Of a stretch of 64,000 nt of DNA, positions 39,938 to 49,544 are shown one piece after another (the first letter of the stretch is position 1; each line of letters starts with the position of its first letter). The position numbers and the translations under genes are program-made. Origin of the DNA: Phocaeicola sartorii JCM 17136 = DSM 21941. GTDB lineage: Bacteria; Bacteroidota; Bacteroidia; Bacteroidales; Bacteroidaceae. The DNA lies in NCBI RefSeq assembly GCF_000614185.1, contig NZ_BAKM01000012.1:1-64000 (forward strand), written 5' to 3'. Under the pieces are notes generated by a model that saw only the letters and a program-made list of their open reading frames with translations, was not told the DNA's origin and did not search any database.

Positions 39938-40779
39938 TGGAAGTACACACTATGCAGACCGAATATATATTAAAAGCGATAGATGCGGCTTTGGCTGCCG
40001 GCAAAGAAATTCTGAAAGTTTATAATGATCCCTCTTCTGATTTTCAGATTGAAAGGAAAGCCGATCATTCTCCACTGACTCTTGCAGACCGCAAGGCGCA
40101 TGAAATCATTATGACTTATTTGCAAGAGACGGACTATCCGGTTTTAAGCGAGGAAGGAAAGCATTTGCCATACGAGGAACGGGCACGATGGCATACGTTG
40201 TGGATAGTCGATCCATTGGATGGAACAAAGGAATTTATAAAACAAAACGGGGAGTTTACTGTCAATATTGCTTTAGTGGAGGAAGGCGTTCCTGTTTTTG
40301 GAGTGATCTATGTTCCTGTCAAAGAAACGCTTTATTGGGGGGAGCCGGTTGACGGTGCCTATAAAATGGAAGAAGTGACTGAGCGTGCAGGCCGTTCGTG
40401 GGAAGAGATGAAAGCGTCGGCGCTTCGTTTGCCTTGTGCCAGAGTGGGTGACGCTTTTGTTATAGTCGCTTCCCGTTCGCATCTGTCGGCCGAAACGGAA
40501 GATTATATTGAGGAAAAGCGAAAGATATATCCTCGTGTGGAACTGGTATCGGTAGGCAGCTCTATCAAGATCTGCCGGGTTTGTGAGGGGGCTGCCGATG
40601 AATATCCTCGTTTTGCTCCTACTATGGAGTGGGACACGGCTGCCGGTCATGCCATAGCCAAGGCGTCCGGAGCGGAAATATATCAGGTGGGGAAGGAGGA
40701 GCCGCTTGTGTATAATAAGCCGGACTTGCTGAATCCTTGGTTTATCGTTAAACGAAACAATACCAGGAACCGATGCTGA
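39937..40779 (+). CDS. cysQ: 3'(2'),5'-bisphosphate nucleotidase CysQ
   Basis: 280 residues of the inositol monophosphatase fold. The metal-binding motifs are SEEGKHLPYEE and WIVDPLDGTKEF, with the late WDTAAGHAI motif. It degrades PAP, the inhibitory by-product of sulfate transfer from PAPS, which fits the sulfotransferase at the end of the operon. ATG 39952 is an alternative start. It overlaps the next gene by 7 bp. Confidence 0.93.
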   Translation: MEVHTMQTEYILKAIDAALAAGKEILKVYNDPSSDFQIERKADHSPLTLADRKAHEIIMTYLQETDYPVLSEEGKHLPYEERARWHTLWIVDPLDGTKEFIKQNGEFTVNIALVEEGVPVFGVIYVPVKETLYWGEPVDGAYKMEEVTERAGRSWEEMKASALRLPCARVGDAFVIVASRSHLSAETEDYIEEKRKIYPRVELVSVGSSIKICRVCEGAADEYPRFAPTMEWDTAAGHAIAKASGAEIYQVGKEEPLVYNKPDLLNPWFIVKRNNTRNRC

Positions 40780-42328
40780 CATTCGAGATGATTATTGTAT
40801 TCTTGGGATTAATAGGGATGGTCACTGCGCTCGTCCTTGATAAAATGCGTCCCGGAATGATTCTGTTTTCTGTTACTGTGCTTTTCCTTTGTTTCGGCAT
40901 ATTGACTCCGAAAGAGATGCTGGAGGGGTTCAGTAATAAGGGAATGATTACTGTGGCGCTGCTTTTTCTGATTAGTGAAGGAGTCCGGCAGTCGGGAGCG
41001 TTGGGACAGTTGATAAAGAAACTTCTGCCTCAGGGAACGACTTCTGTTTTTAAAGCTCAGGCGCGTATGCTGCCTGTTATTTCCTTTGTCTCTGCTTTTC
41101 TGAATAATACGCCGGTGGTCGTGATTTTTGCGCCTATCATTAAACGTTGGGCGGAATCGATCCACTTGCCGGCAACTAAATTTCTGATACCTGTTTCTTA
41201 TGCGACTATATTGGGAGGGGTGTGTACCCTTATCGGGACTTCTACCAATCTGGTGGTGGATGGTATGATTCTGGATGCCGGATATAAGGGATTCGGCATG
41301 TTCGAACTGGGACGTGTCGGTATTTTCATTGCTTTGACGGGCATTGTTTATTTGCTGCTCTTTTCTTCCAGATTATTGCCGGATGTGCGGAAAGACACGG
41401 TAGGCGACGAGCATGGAGAGGCGGATGCGTCTTCTTTTCATCGTGTCGAGGCGGTGATCGGTGCCCGTTTTCCGGGTATCAACAAGCGGGTGGGGATTTT
41501 AATTTTGTCCGTCATTATGGTGCTGAGATAAGGGAAATAAAGCGGAGCGGCATCAGTATGGTCGATAACTTGTCGCGTGTAAAGTTCCGCGAGGGAGATA
41601 CACTGGTCTTGTGGGCGGATGATTCATTTATCTCTACATGGGGGGATTCTTCCGTATTCGTGTTGCTGGCCAATGGTAAAGATACCGAGCCGAAAGCCGG
41701 CCGGAAGAAACGTTGGTTTGCATTGGCTTTGCTGGTGTTGATGATTGTGGGGGCGACAGTGGGCGAACTCCCTTTTATGGAAGAGCTGCTTCCTGGTATT
41801 GATCTTGATATGTTCTTTTTTGCAGCTGTGACGACTGTGATAATGGCATGGACCAAACTTTTTCCGGCACGTAAATATACCAAGTATATATCATGGGATA
41901 TCTTGATAACCATTGCCTGTGCGTTCGCTATCAGTCGTGCCATGGTCAATTCCGGAGTGGCGGATATTATTGCACATGGAATCATTGACATGAGTGATGA
42001 TTATGGCCCGCATGTGTTGCTGGCTGTTTTATTTATCATCACGAATTTGTTTACCGAACTGATAACCAACAATGCCGCCGCCGCATTGGCTTTTCCACTT
42101 GCCCTTTCCTTGTCCAATCAGTTGGGGGTAAGTCCGATGCCTTTCTTTGTGGTCATCTGCATTGCTGCATCCGCCAGTTTTTCCACTCCCATCGGTTATC
42201 AGACAAATTTGATTGTGCAGGGTATCGGAAACTATAAGTTTACGGATTTCGTGCGTATCGGTCTGCCGTTGAATGTGTTGACGTTTATCATTTCGGTAAT
42301 TCTGATACCACTGATATGGCCTTTTTGA
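40773..42328 (+). CDS. SLC13-type sodium/sulfate symporter (frame shifted)
   Basis: 518 residues when joined at about 41520 (ATGGTGCTGAGATAAGG needs GTGGCTGAG). There are roughly eleven TM helices, with conserved NNTPVVVIFAPI in the first half and TNNAAAALAFPLA in the second, separated by a soluble TrkA-C (RCK_C) domain (KRSGISMVDNLSRVKFREGD) in the middle. The context of sulfate activation genes on both sides makes sulfate the likely substrate. The base loss falls in the soluble domain. Confidence 0.88.
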
Positions 42329-42356
42329 TGAAGTTAAAGACAAAATGAAATAAAGA

Positions 42357-42971
42357 ATGAAAGAAGAGAACATCTATCCTATATTTGACCGTATGCTTTC
42401 CCGGGAAGATAAAGAAGCATTGCTGGGGCAACGGGGCGTAATGCTTTGGCTGACGGGACTCAGTGGCTCCGGTAAGAGCACTATCGCCATAGCTTTGGAA
42501 CGTGAATTACATCAACGAGGCCTGCTCTGCCGTATATTGGACGGGGATAATATTCGCAGTGGCATCAATAATAATTTGGGCTTCTCGGCAGAAGACCGTG
42601 TGGAAAACATCCGTCGCATAGCCGAAATAGGCAAGCTGTTTGTCGATACGGGTATTATTACCATTGCTGCTTTCATCAGTCCCAGTAATGAGCTCCGGCA
42701 GATGGCAACCCGTATCATTGGGGAAGGGGATTTCCTGGAAATTTATGTCAGCACTCCTTTAGAAGAGTGTGAGAAACGTGATGTAAAAGGACTGTATGCG
42801 AAAGCACGTCGTGGCGAGATCAGGAACTTTACCGGTATTTCCGCACCTTTTGAAGCCCCGGAGCATCCTGTATTGTCTTTGGATACTTCCAGACTGAGTT
42901 TGGAAGAATCGGTTAACGCCCTGTTGGAGCTGGTGCTTCCTGCTGTGGGTAAAAGAGGAGAAAAAATATAA
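42357..42971 (+). CDS. cysC: adenylyl-sulfate kinase
   Basis: 204 residues; phosphorylates APS to PAPS. P-loop GLSGSGKST, the substrate-binding [16 protein letters not shown] and the [18 protein letters not shown] segment are intact. In this operon, PAPS is the donor for the sulfotransferase. It starts 28 bp after the permease. Confidence 0.95.
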   Translation: MKEENIYPIFDRMLSREDKEALLGQRGVMLWLTGLSGSGKSTIAIALERELHQRGLLCRILDGDNIRSGINNNLGFSAEDRVENIRRIAEIGKLFVDTGIITIAAFISPSNELRQMATRIIGEGDFLEIYVSTPLEECEKRDVKGLYAKARRGEIRNFTGISAPFEAPEHPVLSLDTSRLSLEESVNALLELVLPAVGKRGEKI

Positions 42972-42982
42972 TTCATTATAAA

Positions 42983-43894
42983 ATGGAAGAAAACTATAAA
43001 TTGAGCCACCTGAAGGAACTGGAAGCTGAGTCTATCCATATCATTCGTGAAGTGGCGGCCGAATTTGAGAATCCTGTTATGCTTTATAGTATTGGTAAAG
43101 ACTCGTCTGTCATGGTGCGTTTGGCGGAGAAGGCTTTTTATCCGGGAAAGGTACCTTTCCCTTTGATGCATATCGATTCCAAATGGAAATTCAGGGAAAT
43201 GATAGAGTTCCGTGATCAGTATGCCAAAGAACACGGATGGAATTTGATAGTGGAGAGCAACATGGAGGCTTTCAATGCCGGAGTAGGACCTTTTACGCAT
43301 GGCAGCAAGGTGCATACCGATTTAATGAAGACACAGGCGTTGCTTCAGGGGCTGGATAAATACCGGTTTGATGCCGCTTTTGGCGGAGCGCGCCGTGATG
43401 AGGAAAAGTCGCGTGCCAAAGAACGTATATTCTCTTTCAGGGATCGTTTCCATCAGTGGGATCCCAAGAACCAGCGTCCTGAACTGTGGGATATTTATAA
43501 TGCCAAGATTCATAAGGGGGAAAGTATCCGTGTATTTCCGTTAAGCAATTGGACAGAGCTGGATATCTGGCAGTACATCCGTCTGGAAAATATTCCTATC
43601 GTGCCGCTCTATTTTGCCAAAGAACGTCCGGTGGTGAATATAGACGGGAATCTGATTATGGCTGATGATGACCGCCTGCCCGAAGAATACCGGGACCGTA
43701 TTGAAATGAAGAAAGTGCGTTTCCGTACTTTGGGGTGTTGGCCTCTGACCGGAGCTGTGGAGAGTGATGCCGATACGATTGAGAAAATAGTAGAGGAAAT
43801 GATGACCACTACCAAAAGCGAGCGTACCACCCGTGTCATCGACTTCGACCAGGATGCCAGTATGGAGCAGAAGAAACGTGAGGGATATTTTTAA
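42983..43894 (+). CDS. cysD: sulfate adenylyltransferase subunit 2
   Basis: 303 residues of the ATP-sulfurylase small subunit that makes APS from sulfate and ATP. The PP-loop-type [13 protein letters not shown] near residue 36 and the conserved [20 protein letters not shown] are present, and the C-terminus ([11 protein letters not shown]) is canonical. It works as a heterodimer with CysN encoded next. Confidence 0.96.
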   Translation: MEENYKLSHLKELEAESIHIIREVAAEFENPVMLYSIGKDSSVMVRLAEKAFYPGKVPFPLMHIDSKWKFREMIEFRDQYAKEHGWNLIVESNMEAFNAGVGPFTHGSKVHTDLMKTQALLQGLDKYRFDAAFGGARRDEEKSRAKERIFSFRDRFHQWDPKNQRPELWDIYNAKIHKGESIRVFPLSNWTELDIWQYIRLENIPIVPLYFAKERPVVNIDGNLIMADDDRLPEEYRDRIEMKKVRFRTLGCWPLTGAVESDADTIEKIVEEMMTTTKSERTTRVIDFDQDASMEQKKREGYF

Positions 43895-43915
43895 ATGGAT
43901 AAGTAGGAATTTAAA

Positions 43916-45388
43916 ATGAAGAAATGGGTGATGGAGAATAAACTGAATATAAAGGAGTATTTGGATAAGGATGAGCAGAAAGACTTGCTGCGCCTGCTGA
44001 CAGCCGGTTCGGTGGATGATGGAAAGTCCACACTGATAGGACGTCTGCTGTTCGACAGCAAGAAATTGTATGAAGATCAGCTTGCCGCTTTGGAGCGTGA
44101 CAGCAAGCGTATGGGGAATGCAGGAGACCATATAGATTACGCTTTGTTGTGCGACGGGCTGAAAGCGGAACGCGAGCAAGGCATTACGATTGATGTGGCT
44201 TACCGTTATTTCTCAACGAATAACCGTAAGTTTATCATTGCCGATACTCCGGGACATGAACAATATACCCGCAATATGATTACCGGAGGTTCTACTGCCA
44301 ATCTTGCCATTATCTTGGTAGATGCCCGTCTGGGGGTGATCACGCAGACCTGCCGTCATACTTTCCTGGTATCTTTATTGGGGATAAAGCATGTGGTGCT
44401 GGCAGTAAACAAGATGGATCTTGTGGAGTTCTCTGAAGAACGCTTCAATGAGATTGTTGCTGAATATAAGAAGTTCGTAGGGCCGTTGGGCATTCCGGAC
44501 GTGACTTGTATTCCTCTCTCGGCCCTCGATGGTGATAATGTGGTGCGGAAATCTGAACGTACACCATGGTACAAAGGCATCTCGTTGTTGGAGTTGCTTG
44601 AAACTGTTTCCATCGAGAATGACCATAACCTGGCTGATTTCCGTTTCCCGGTTCAGTATGTATTAAGACCGAATTTGGATTTCCGCGGTTTCTGTGGAAA
44701 GATTGCTTCCGGTGTTGTCCGTAAAGGAGATGAGGTGATGGCTTTGCCTTCCGGCAAGAAATCTCATATCAAGAGCATTGTCACTTATGAGGGTGAGTTG
44801 GATTATGCATTTCCTCCGCAAGCGGTGACGCTGACTTTGGAAGATGAAATTGATGTGTCCCGCGGGGAAATGCTGGTACATGCCGATAACGTACCTGTGA
44901 TAGGCCGTAATTTTGAAGCCATGCTGGTATGGATGGATGAGGAGGCGATGGATCTTGACAAATCCTTCTTTATCAAGCACACTACCAATACAGGACGCAC
45001 CCGTATAGATAGCATAAAGTATAAAGTGGATGTGAATACGATGGAGCATCTGTCGGTAGAGAATGGTAAATTGAAAAAGGAGGAGTTGCCTTTGCAGCTG
45101 AATCAGATAGCCCGTGTGACATTTACTACCGCCAAGCCTCTTTTCTTTGATCCTTATCAAAAGAATAAAGCTTGCGGCTCTTTTATTCTGATTGATCCTA
45201 TAACCAATAACACCAGTGCGGTGGGAATGATTATAGACAAGGTGGAAGCTAGGGATATGCTGAATGCCATAGAGATTCCTACTTTGAACCTGACGGCTTT
45301 GGGGATTGGTGAGGCACATGATGAAGCCATAGAAAAGGTGGTGAAAGAATTGGACCGTCAAGGCATTGCGGTCAAGATAGAAAGATAA
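43916..45388 (+). CDS. cysN: sulfate adenylyltransferase subunit 1 (GTPase)
   Basis: 490 residues, the EF-Tu-like GTPase that drives CysD. G1 is [15 protein letters not shown]2 has [11 protein letters not shown]3 [12 protein letters not shown] and G4 [10 protein letters not shown], then beta-barrel domains. No APS kinase domain is fused, which matches the separate cysC. ATG 43931 (MENKLN) is a plausible alternative start. Confidence 0.96.
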   Translation: MKKWVMENKLNIKEYLDKDEQKDLLRLLTAGSVDDGKSTLIGRLLFDSKKLYEDQLAALERDSKRMGNAGDHIDYALLCDGLKAEREQGITIDVAYRYFSTNNRKFIIADTPGHEQYTRNMITGGSTANLAIILVDARLGVITQTCRHTFLVSLLGIKHVVLAVNKMDLVEFSEERFNEIVAEYKKFVGPLGIPDVTCIPLSALDGDNVVRKSERTPWYKGISLLELLETVSIENDHNLADFRFPVQYVLRPNLDFRGFCGKIASGVVRKGDEVMALPSGKKSHIKSIVTYEGELDYAFPPQAVTLTLEDEIDVSRGEMLVHADNVPVIGRNFEAMLVWMDEEAMDLDKSFFIKHTTNTGRTRIDSIKYKVDVNTMEHLSVENGKLKKEELPLQLNQIARVTFTTAKPLFFDPYQKNKACGSFILIDPITNNTSAVGMIIDKVEARDMLNAIEIPTLNLTALGIGEAHDEAIEKVVKELDRQGIAVKIER

Positions 45389-45415
45389 CAGCATACATTA
45401 AAAAAAAGAAAAGTA

Positions 45416-46521
45416 ATGGGATTACTTGAATTCAACAAGCTGCCGATCAATACATTGGTAGGCGCCGATTGGAAAACTTTCAAGGCGATTACTGCGGGAA
45501 GGGAGATTGATCCGGCGTATAGAGGAAAATATCGTTTGACAAAAGCTGTATGCCGTTTGCTTTCCACATTGGCACCCCTACAGGAAAACCGATACAGGAA
45601 ACTGTTGGCTGACAAGCCTTTGGAACATGATCCGGTCTTTATACTCGGACATTGGCGTAGCGGGACTACTTTTATGCACAATGTGTTCTCTTGTGACAAG
45701 CATTTCGGTATAATACTACCTATCAGACTGTGTTCCCTCATCTGATGATGTGGGGACAGCCTTTTTTCAAGAAAAATATGAGTTGGCTGATGCCCGACAA
45801 GCGCCCGACGGATAATATGGAGCTGGCTGTAGATTTGCCTCAGGAAGAAGAATTTGCATTGGCCAATATGATGCCTTATACTTATTATAACTTCTGGTTC
45901 CTGCCTAAGTATCAACAGGAATATGCTGATAAATACTTGTTGTTCAATGATATCAGCGACGAGGAACTGAAAGTGTTTGAGGATATATTCACCAAACTTA
46001 TTAAAATTTCTCTTTGGAATACAGGCGGAACGCAATTTTTGAGTAAGAACCCGCCCCATACGGGCCGTGTAAAAGAGTTGGTCAAGATGTTCCCGAATGC
46101 CAAATTCATTTATTTGATGCGTAATCCATATACGGTATTCGAATCTACAAGGAACTTTTTCACCAATACGATCCAACCGTTGAAACTGGAGGATATTTCT
46201 CCTGAGGTGTTGGAACAGAATGTGCTGTCCGTTTATGCCAAGCTGTATCATAAATATGAGGCGGATAAGAAGTTCATTCCTGAAGGTAATTTGATGGAAG
46301 TGAAGTTCGAGGATTTTGAGGCGGATGCTATGGCTATGACCGAGCATATCTATAAGTCTCTTTCTATTCCCGGATTCGGAGCGGCTGCTCCGGCTATCAG
46401 TCAATATATAGGCGGAAAGAAAGGATATAAGAAGAATAAGTACACGTATGATGACCGTACGGTCCGGTTGGTGGAAGAGAACTGGAAGTTCGCGCTAGAC
46501 CAGTGGGGTTATTCTATCTAA
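45416..46521 (+). CDS. PAPS-dependent sulfotransferase (frame shifted)
   Basis: 368 residues after restoring a T near 45709 (TTCGGTATAAT to TTCGGTTATAAT, giving HFGYNTTYQTVFPH). The PAPS-binding loop is GHWRSGTTFMHN, the second motif with Arg and Ser is YLMRNPYTVFESTRNFF, and the C-terminal GxxGxxK-like end is GGKKGYKKNKY. It moves sulfate from PAPS to an acceptor. A homologous protein encoded at the end of a like operon in B. thetaiotaomicron (BT_0416, from memory) has been reported to sulfate cholesterol and other steroids. Substrate here is inferred only. Confidence 0.88.
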
Positions 46522-46528
46522 GAAATAA

Positions 46529-46567
46529 ATGCCCGCAATTCTATTTTTGAGATGGAATTGCGGGCAT
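46529..46567. terminator. bidirectional hairpin after the sulfotransferase
   Basis: ATGCCCGCAATTC (46529-46541) pairs with GAATTGCGGGCAT (46555-46567) around a T-rich loop. It sits between the converging sulfotransferase and OmpA genes and ends the sulfate operon. Confidence 0.75.
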
Positions 46568-46597
46568 GATTACCTTCTGCTGACAGAAAGCAGTGTA

Positions 46598-47803
46598 TTA
46601 TTGGGCTTCGATAATTACACGACGGTTGAATGCCGGAGGAGTCAAGGTGTTGACACCACCCATGCCACTGATGATCAGATTGTTTTTGTTTACACCCAAT
46701 TTAACCAATTCATTAGCCACATTGTTGGCACGGTCTTCACTCAATTGTTTGTTCCATGCGGCGCTACCTGTATCACTGTCGGCATAACCGGTCACTTTCA
46801 GCTTTAATTCCGGGTTGTCCTTTACCAATTCTGCGATTTGTTGCAAATTAACAGTAGAGTTGGCAGGGAGAACCGCTGAACCGATCTGGAAGAATACAGA
46901 TTGAGGAGCCGGAGCTATTTGGTTCACTGTAACTTGTTCTGTAACCACTTCGGTAGGTTGGTTGGCAAGCTGTGCTTTTAATTGGCGGTTTTGTTCTATC
47001 TGTTGGGCCAAAGCGGTATTGATAGCATCCATTTGCGAAGAGGTAAGTGCCATAATGGCATCTACATCCGGAGCGGGCTTGAATCCTCTTTGTGGGAACT
47101 TATAAGTGATACCCACTGTAGCACCTGCCATAAAGTCGGGGCCTTTGCTGATGGTTTTACCGTCAAATTTGTTTTCTGTACCCATTCCGTAAAGTTCCAG
47201 GTTCAAGTCCCATGCACTGGCCAGATGGAATGTGTTGATGATACCGAAATTGAACGCCAGTGAGTTACGGCGTGGAGCATCGTAGGAGTGGGCAAAACCA
47301 AAACCTACGAATGGCACGAAGTCGTATATGCGGTTTTCATTGTATCCGGCCAGCATGTTACTGACATTGAACAAGATGTCACCGTGCAGGTTCATGTAAT
47401 TGAACTTATCCTGATAGTATCCCTCGCTTAGCATGTGAGGCTTGGAATATACGGAAGGTTCGCTGGAAAAACTCTTCGACTGCAAACCGCTATATTGCAA
47501 GCGTAGTCCTAAACCGGGAGTAAACCATTTACCGATTGATATTTGGAGAGCCGGAGCAATACGTTTCTTGAATTTACCAAGATCGGACTGATCACCGAAC
47601 AGTACTTGTGCCCCTCCGCCGACCGAGAAGAACCAATTATCGAAGAAGTGGTTGGTCTCTACTTTGTACTTATCCACAGGCACCTCCATCACATCTACAC
47701 TCTCGCCTATGAGGACGTTTTGTGAATTGCTTTTCTGCTGCGCAAACGCCACAGAACTTAAACTGGCCGCAGCCAGTAAAAACATTAATTTTTTCATACT
47801 CAT
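46598..47803 (-). CDS. OmpA-family outer-membrane protein
   Basis: 401 residues with a signal peptide (LMFLLAAASLSSVAFA), an N-terminal beta-barrel domain (about residues 45-240) and a C-terminal OmpA/MotB peptidoglycan-binding domain (about 295-400) with LKVTGYADSDTGSAAWNKQL and the Arg/Asn segment EDRANNVANEL. Such proteins tie the outer membrane to the wall and are very abundant in Bacteroides. A Q-rich helix links the domains. Confidence 0.9.
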   Translation of the reverse strand: MSMKKLMFLLAAASLSSVAFAQQKSNSQNVLIGESVDVMEVPVDKYKVETNHFFDNWFFSVGGGAQVLFGDQSDLGKFKKRIAPALQISIGKWFTPGLGLRLQYSGLQSKSFSSEPSVYSKPHMLSEGYYQDKFNYMNLHGDILFNVSNMLAGYNENRIYDFVPFVGFGFAHSYDAPRRNSLAFNFGIINTFHLASAWDLNLELYGMGTENKFDGKTISKGPDFMAGATVGITYKFPQRGFKPAPDVDAIMALTSSQMDAINTALAQQIEQNRQLKAQLANQPTEVVTEQVTVNQIAPAPQSVFFQIGSAVLPANSTVNLQQIAELVKDNPELKLKVTGYADSDTGSAAWNKQLSEDRANNVANELVKLGVNKNNLIISGMGGVNTLTPPAFNRRVIIEAQ

Positions 47804-47903
47804 TTCTATTAGTTAATTATTGTCTAGGTTTATCTTCCCAAATTCAACTAAATAACATGAGCACTGATAAAAAGTTTGAGTTGGCCTACTATTTAATATT
47901 TTT

Positions 47904-48671
47904 TTATGAAAGAAGGCTAAAAAGATAGCGCTTGTCTGTGCTGTGACCGGCATCAAAGCTGAATCCTTCCCAATTGAACCCTTTTAAATCCTCGGGATTC
48001 TCTATGCGGTTTTTAATGATGAAGCGTGTCAATTCTCCGCGGCACATTTTTGCATAAACCACCACGGTGGTTAATTTCCCTTTCTTCCATACTTGAAATT
48101 CCGGTGTGATCACTTGTACTTCCTGCTCCACGCGCTTCCAGTCGAATAAATCTTTCATTTCCCCACTTGCCAGATTGACCAGTATTCCTCCTTGCGCTTT
48201 AATTTCTTTGATAAAAGTATCGGTCAGCAACGGCTTCCAACAGTCAAACATGGATATCCCTCCACGTTCGGGCAACTTGATATCTCCTTCCATCCTGTAA
48301 TTTTTTATCCGGTCTAACGGGCGGAGTAATCCGTAAAGGAAGGAAGTGATTCGCAGATGGTCTTGTGCATATTGAAAATCTTCTGGGGTGAAGTCCTGTG
48401 GTTGGATACGTTTATATACTATACCGGTATAAGCCAATAAGGCTGCTGAAGCGGTGGGAGAGTCTGAACAGAAATTCTGGAACCTCAGGTAGTTCTCTGC
48501 TGCTATTTTACTGTTCACACGCAAAAGTCGTTCCAGTTCTTCTGCCGGGAATTGGGACATATCCAGCGCGTTCCGTATCGCTTCGGCTTGGAATTGCGGT
48601 GTGCTGGTAGCAGGAGTTTGTATCTTGCTCTGTCCGGCCATTGTCTTGGCACATGAAATAAAAGTCATCAT
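47904..48671 (-). CDS. yaaA: peroxide stress protein YaaA (DUF328)
   Basis: 255 residues, normal for the family. The N-terminal TFISCAKTM and the central GLYGLLRPLDRIKNYRMEG-like segment (here SFLYGLLRPLDRIKNYRMEG) are typical. E. coli YaaA lowers free iron under hydrogen peroxide stress. The minus-strand promoter at 48699-48706 lies about 28 bp upstream of the start. Confidence 0.92.
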   Translation of the reverse strand: MMTFISCAKTMAGQSKIQTPATSTPQFQAEAIRNALDMSQFPAEELERLLRVNSKIAAENYLRFQNFCSDSPTASAALLAYTGIVYKRIQPQDFTPEDFQYAQDHLRITSFLYGLLRPLDRIKNYRMEGDIKLPERGGISMFDCWKPLLTDTFIKEIKAQGGILVNLASGEMKDLFDWKRVEQEVQVITPEFQVWKKGKLTTVVVYAKMCRGELTRFIIKNRIENPEDLKGFNWEGFSFDAGHSTDKRYLFSLLS

Positions 48672-48698
48672 AGGCTAAAAAATAATATTTTCAGATGG

Positions 48699-48725
48699 CA
48701 AATATAAGAAAAACAGATATATTTG
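48699..48725. promoter_or_regulatory. divergent promoters for yaaA and the TlpA-like gene
   Basis: CAAATATA at 48699-48706 reads TATATTTG on the minus strand (yaaA). TATATTTG at 48718-48725 is on the plus strand (TlpA-like). The two -7 elements are only 11 bp apart, so expression of these two oxidative-stress type genes may be linked by competition. Confidence 0.55.
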
Positions 48726-48758
48726 TCTTTGTTATTTCATCATTAAACATTCAGAACT

Positions 48759-49259
48759 ATGAAAATGAAAAAGTTAGGGTTATTGTTCATGATGCTTTGC
48801 ATGGTGTTTGCCGTCAATGCTCAGGAATTGAAAAAAGGAGATAAGTTACCTGAATTTCAGCTGAAGTCTGCGGTGTATGGCGATGTTTCTTCGGCCGGAT
48901 TGAAAGGTAAGGTGGTACTGGTGAGTTTGTTTGCCACCTGGTGCGGGCCATGTCAGTTGGAACTGGCTGAGGTGGAAAAGACTTTTTGGCCTAAGTATAA
49001 AGATAATAAGGACTTTGTACTGTTGGTGATTGGCCGTGAACATACGGATGAGCAGTTGAAAACTTATAATGAACGGAAGAAATTCACTTTTCCGTTATAT
49101 CCCGATCCCAAACGTGAGGTATTCTCTTTATTTGCAGAGAAGTCAATTCCTCGTGCCTATCTGTTCAATAAAGAAGGTGAAGCCGTTTATACTTCCATCG
49201 GATATGAGAAAGAAGAATTTGAAAAGTTGATGGATGCTGTTGCGGAAGCTTTGAAATAA
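48759..49259 (+). CDS. TlpA/ResA-like periplasmic thioredoxin
   Basis: 166 residues: signal peptide (LGLLFMMLCMVFAVNA), then an AhpC-TSA/Redoxin-type thioredoxin fold with the active site FATWCGPCQLEL. The cis-Pro loop is SIPRAYLF. It likely reduces or isomerises disulfides in the periplasm. Divergent pairing with yaaA hints at a redox context. Confidence 0.92.
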   Translation: MKMKKLGLLFMMLCMVFAVNAQELKKGDKLPEFQLKSAVYGDVSSAGLKGKVVLVSLFATWCGPCQLELAEVEKTFWPKYKDNKDFVLLVIGREHTDEQLKTYNERKKFTFPLYPDPKREVFSLFAEKSIPRAYLFNKEGEAVYTSIGYEKEEFEKLMDAVAEALK

Positions 49260-49342
49260 ATAGTACCGTCCTTATCTTTTGGATGTGCAGAATTCACAAC
49301 CTAAGTCAGGTTATGACTCCCTTCTGTACGTGCAGGATTTCG

Positions 49343-49418
49343 CATACGTCCGCATAAGCCTGTACGTACGTATGTATAGGCCTACGTAAACGTATGTGTA
49401 GCTTCATGCGGGCGTATG
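49343..49418. repeat. large imperfect palindrome rich in ACGTA
   Basis: CATACGTCCGCATAAGC (49343-49359) pairs with GCTTCATGCGGGCGTATG (49401-49418) with one G-T pair and one bulged base. The loop region holds further TACGTACGTATG and CTACGTAAACGTATG pieces, so cruciform or several hairpins are possible. It lies in the 49260-49544 gap between convergent genes; no ORF is credible there. Confidence 0.6.
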
Positions 49419-49483
49419 TGTAGGAAAAAGGGGATTGCGGAGGTTGCATCATAAATGCTTGATGAAACTTCGAGAATAACTTG

Positions 49484-49530
49484 TAAAAAAGCAAAGGAGA
49501 CTGTCCACATGGAAGCCCCCTTTGTTTTTT
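49484..49530 (-). terminator. terminator after carB
   Basis: On the minus strand AAAAAACAAAGGGGGCTTCC folds back on CAGTCTCCTTTGCTTTTTT. The T-run at its end and position 15 bp after the carB stop fit a Rho-independent terminator. Confidence 0.65.
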
Positions 49531-49544
49531 AAGTTTGGAAAGGA

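Noticed and set aside
45358-46404. Minus-strand ORF of 348 codons opposite cysN end and sulfotransferase
   Set aside because: Antisense shadow; the + strand has the PAPS-binding motifs and its breaks are explained by one missing base.
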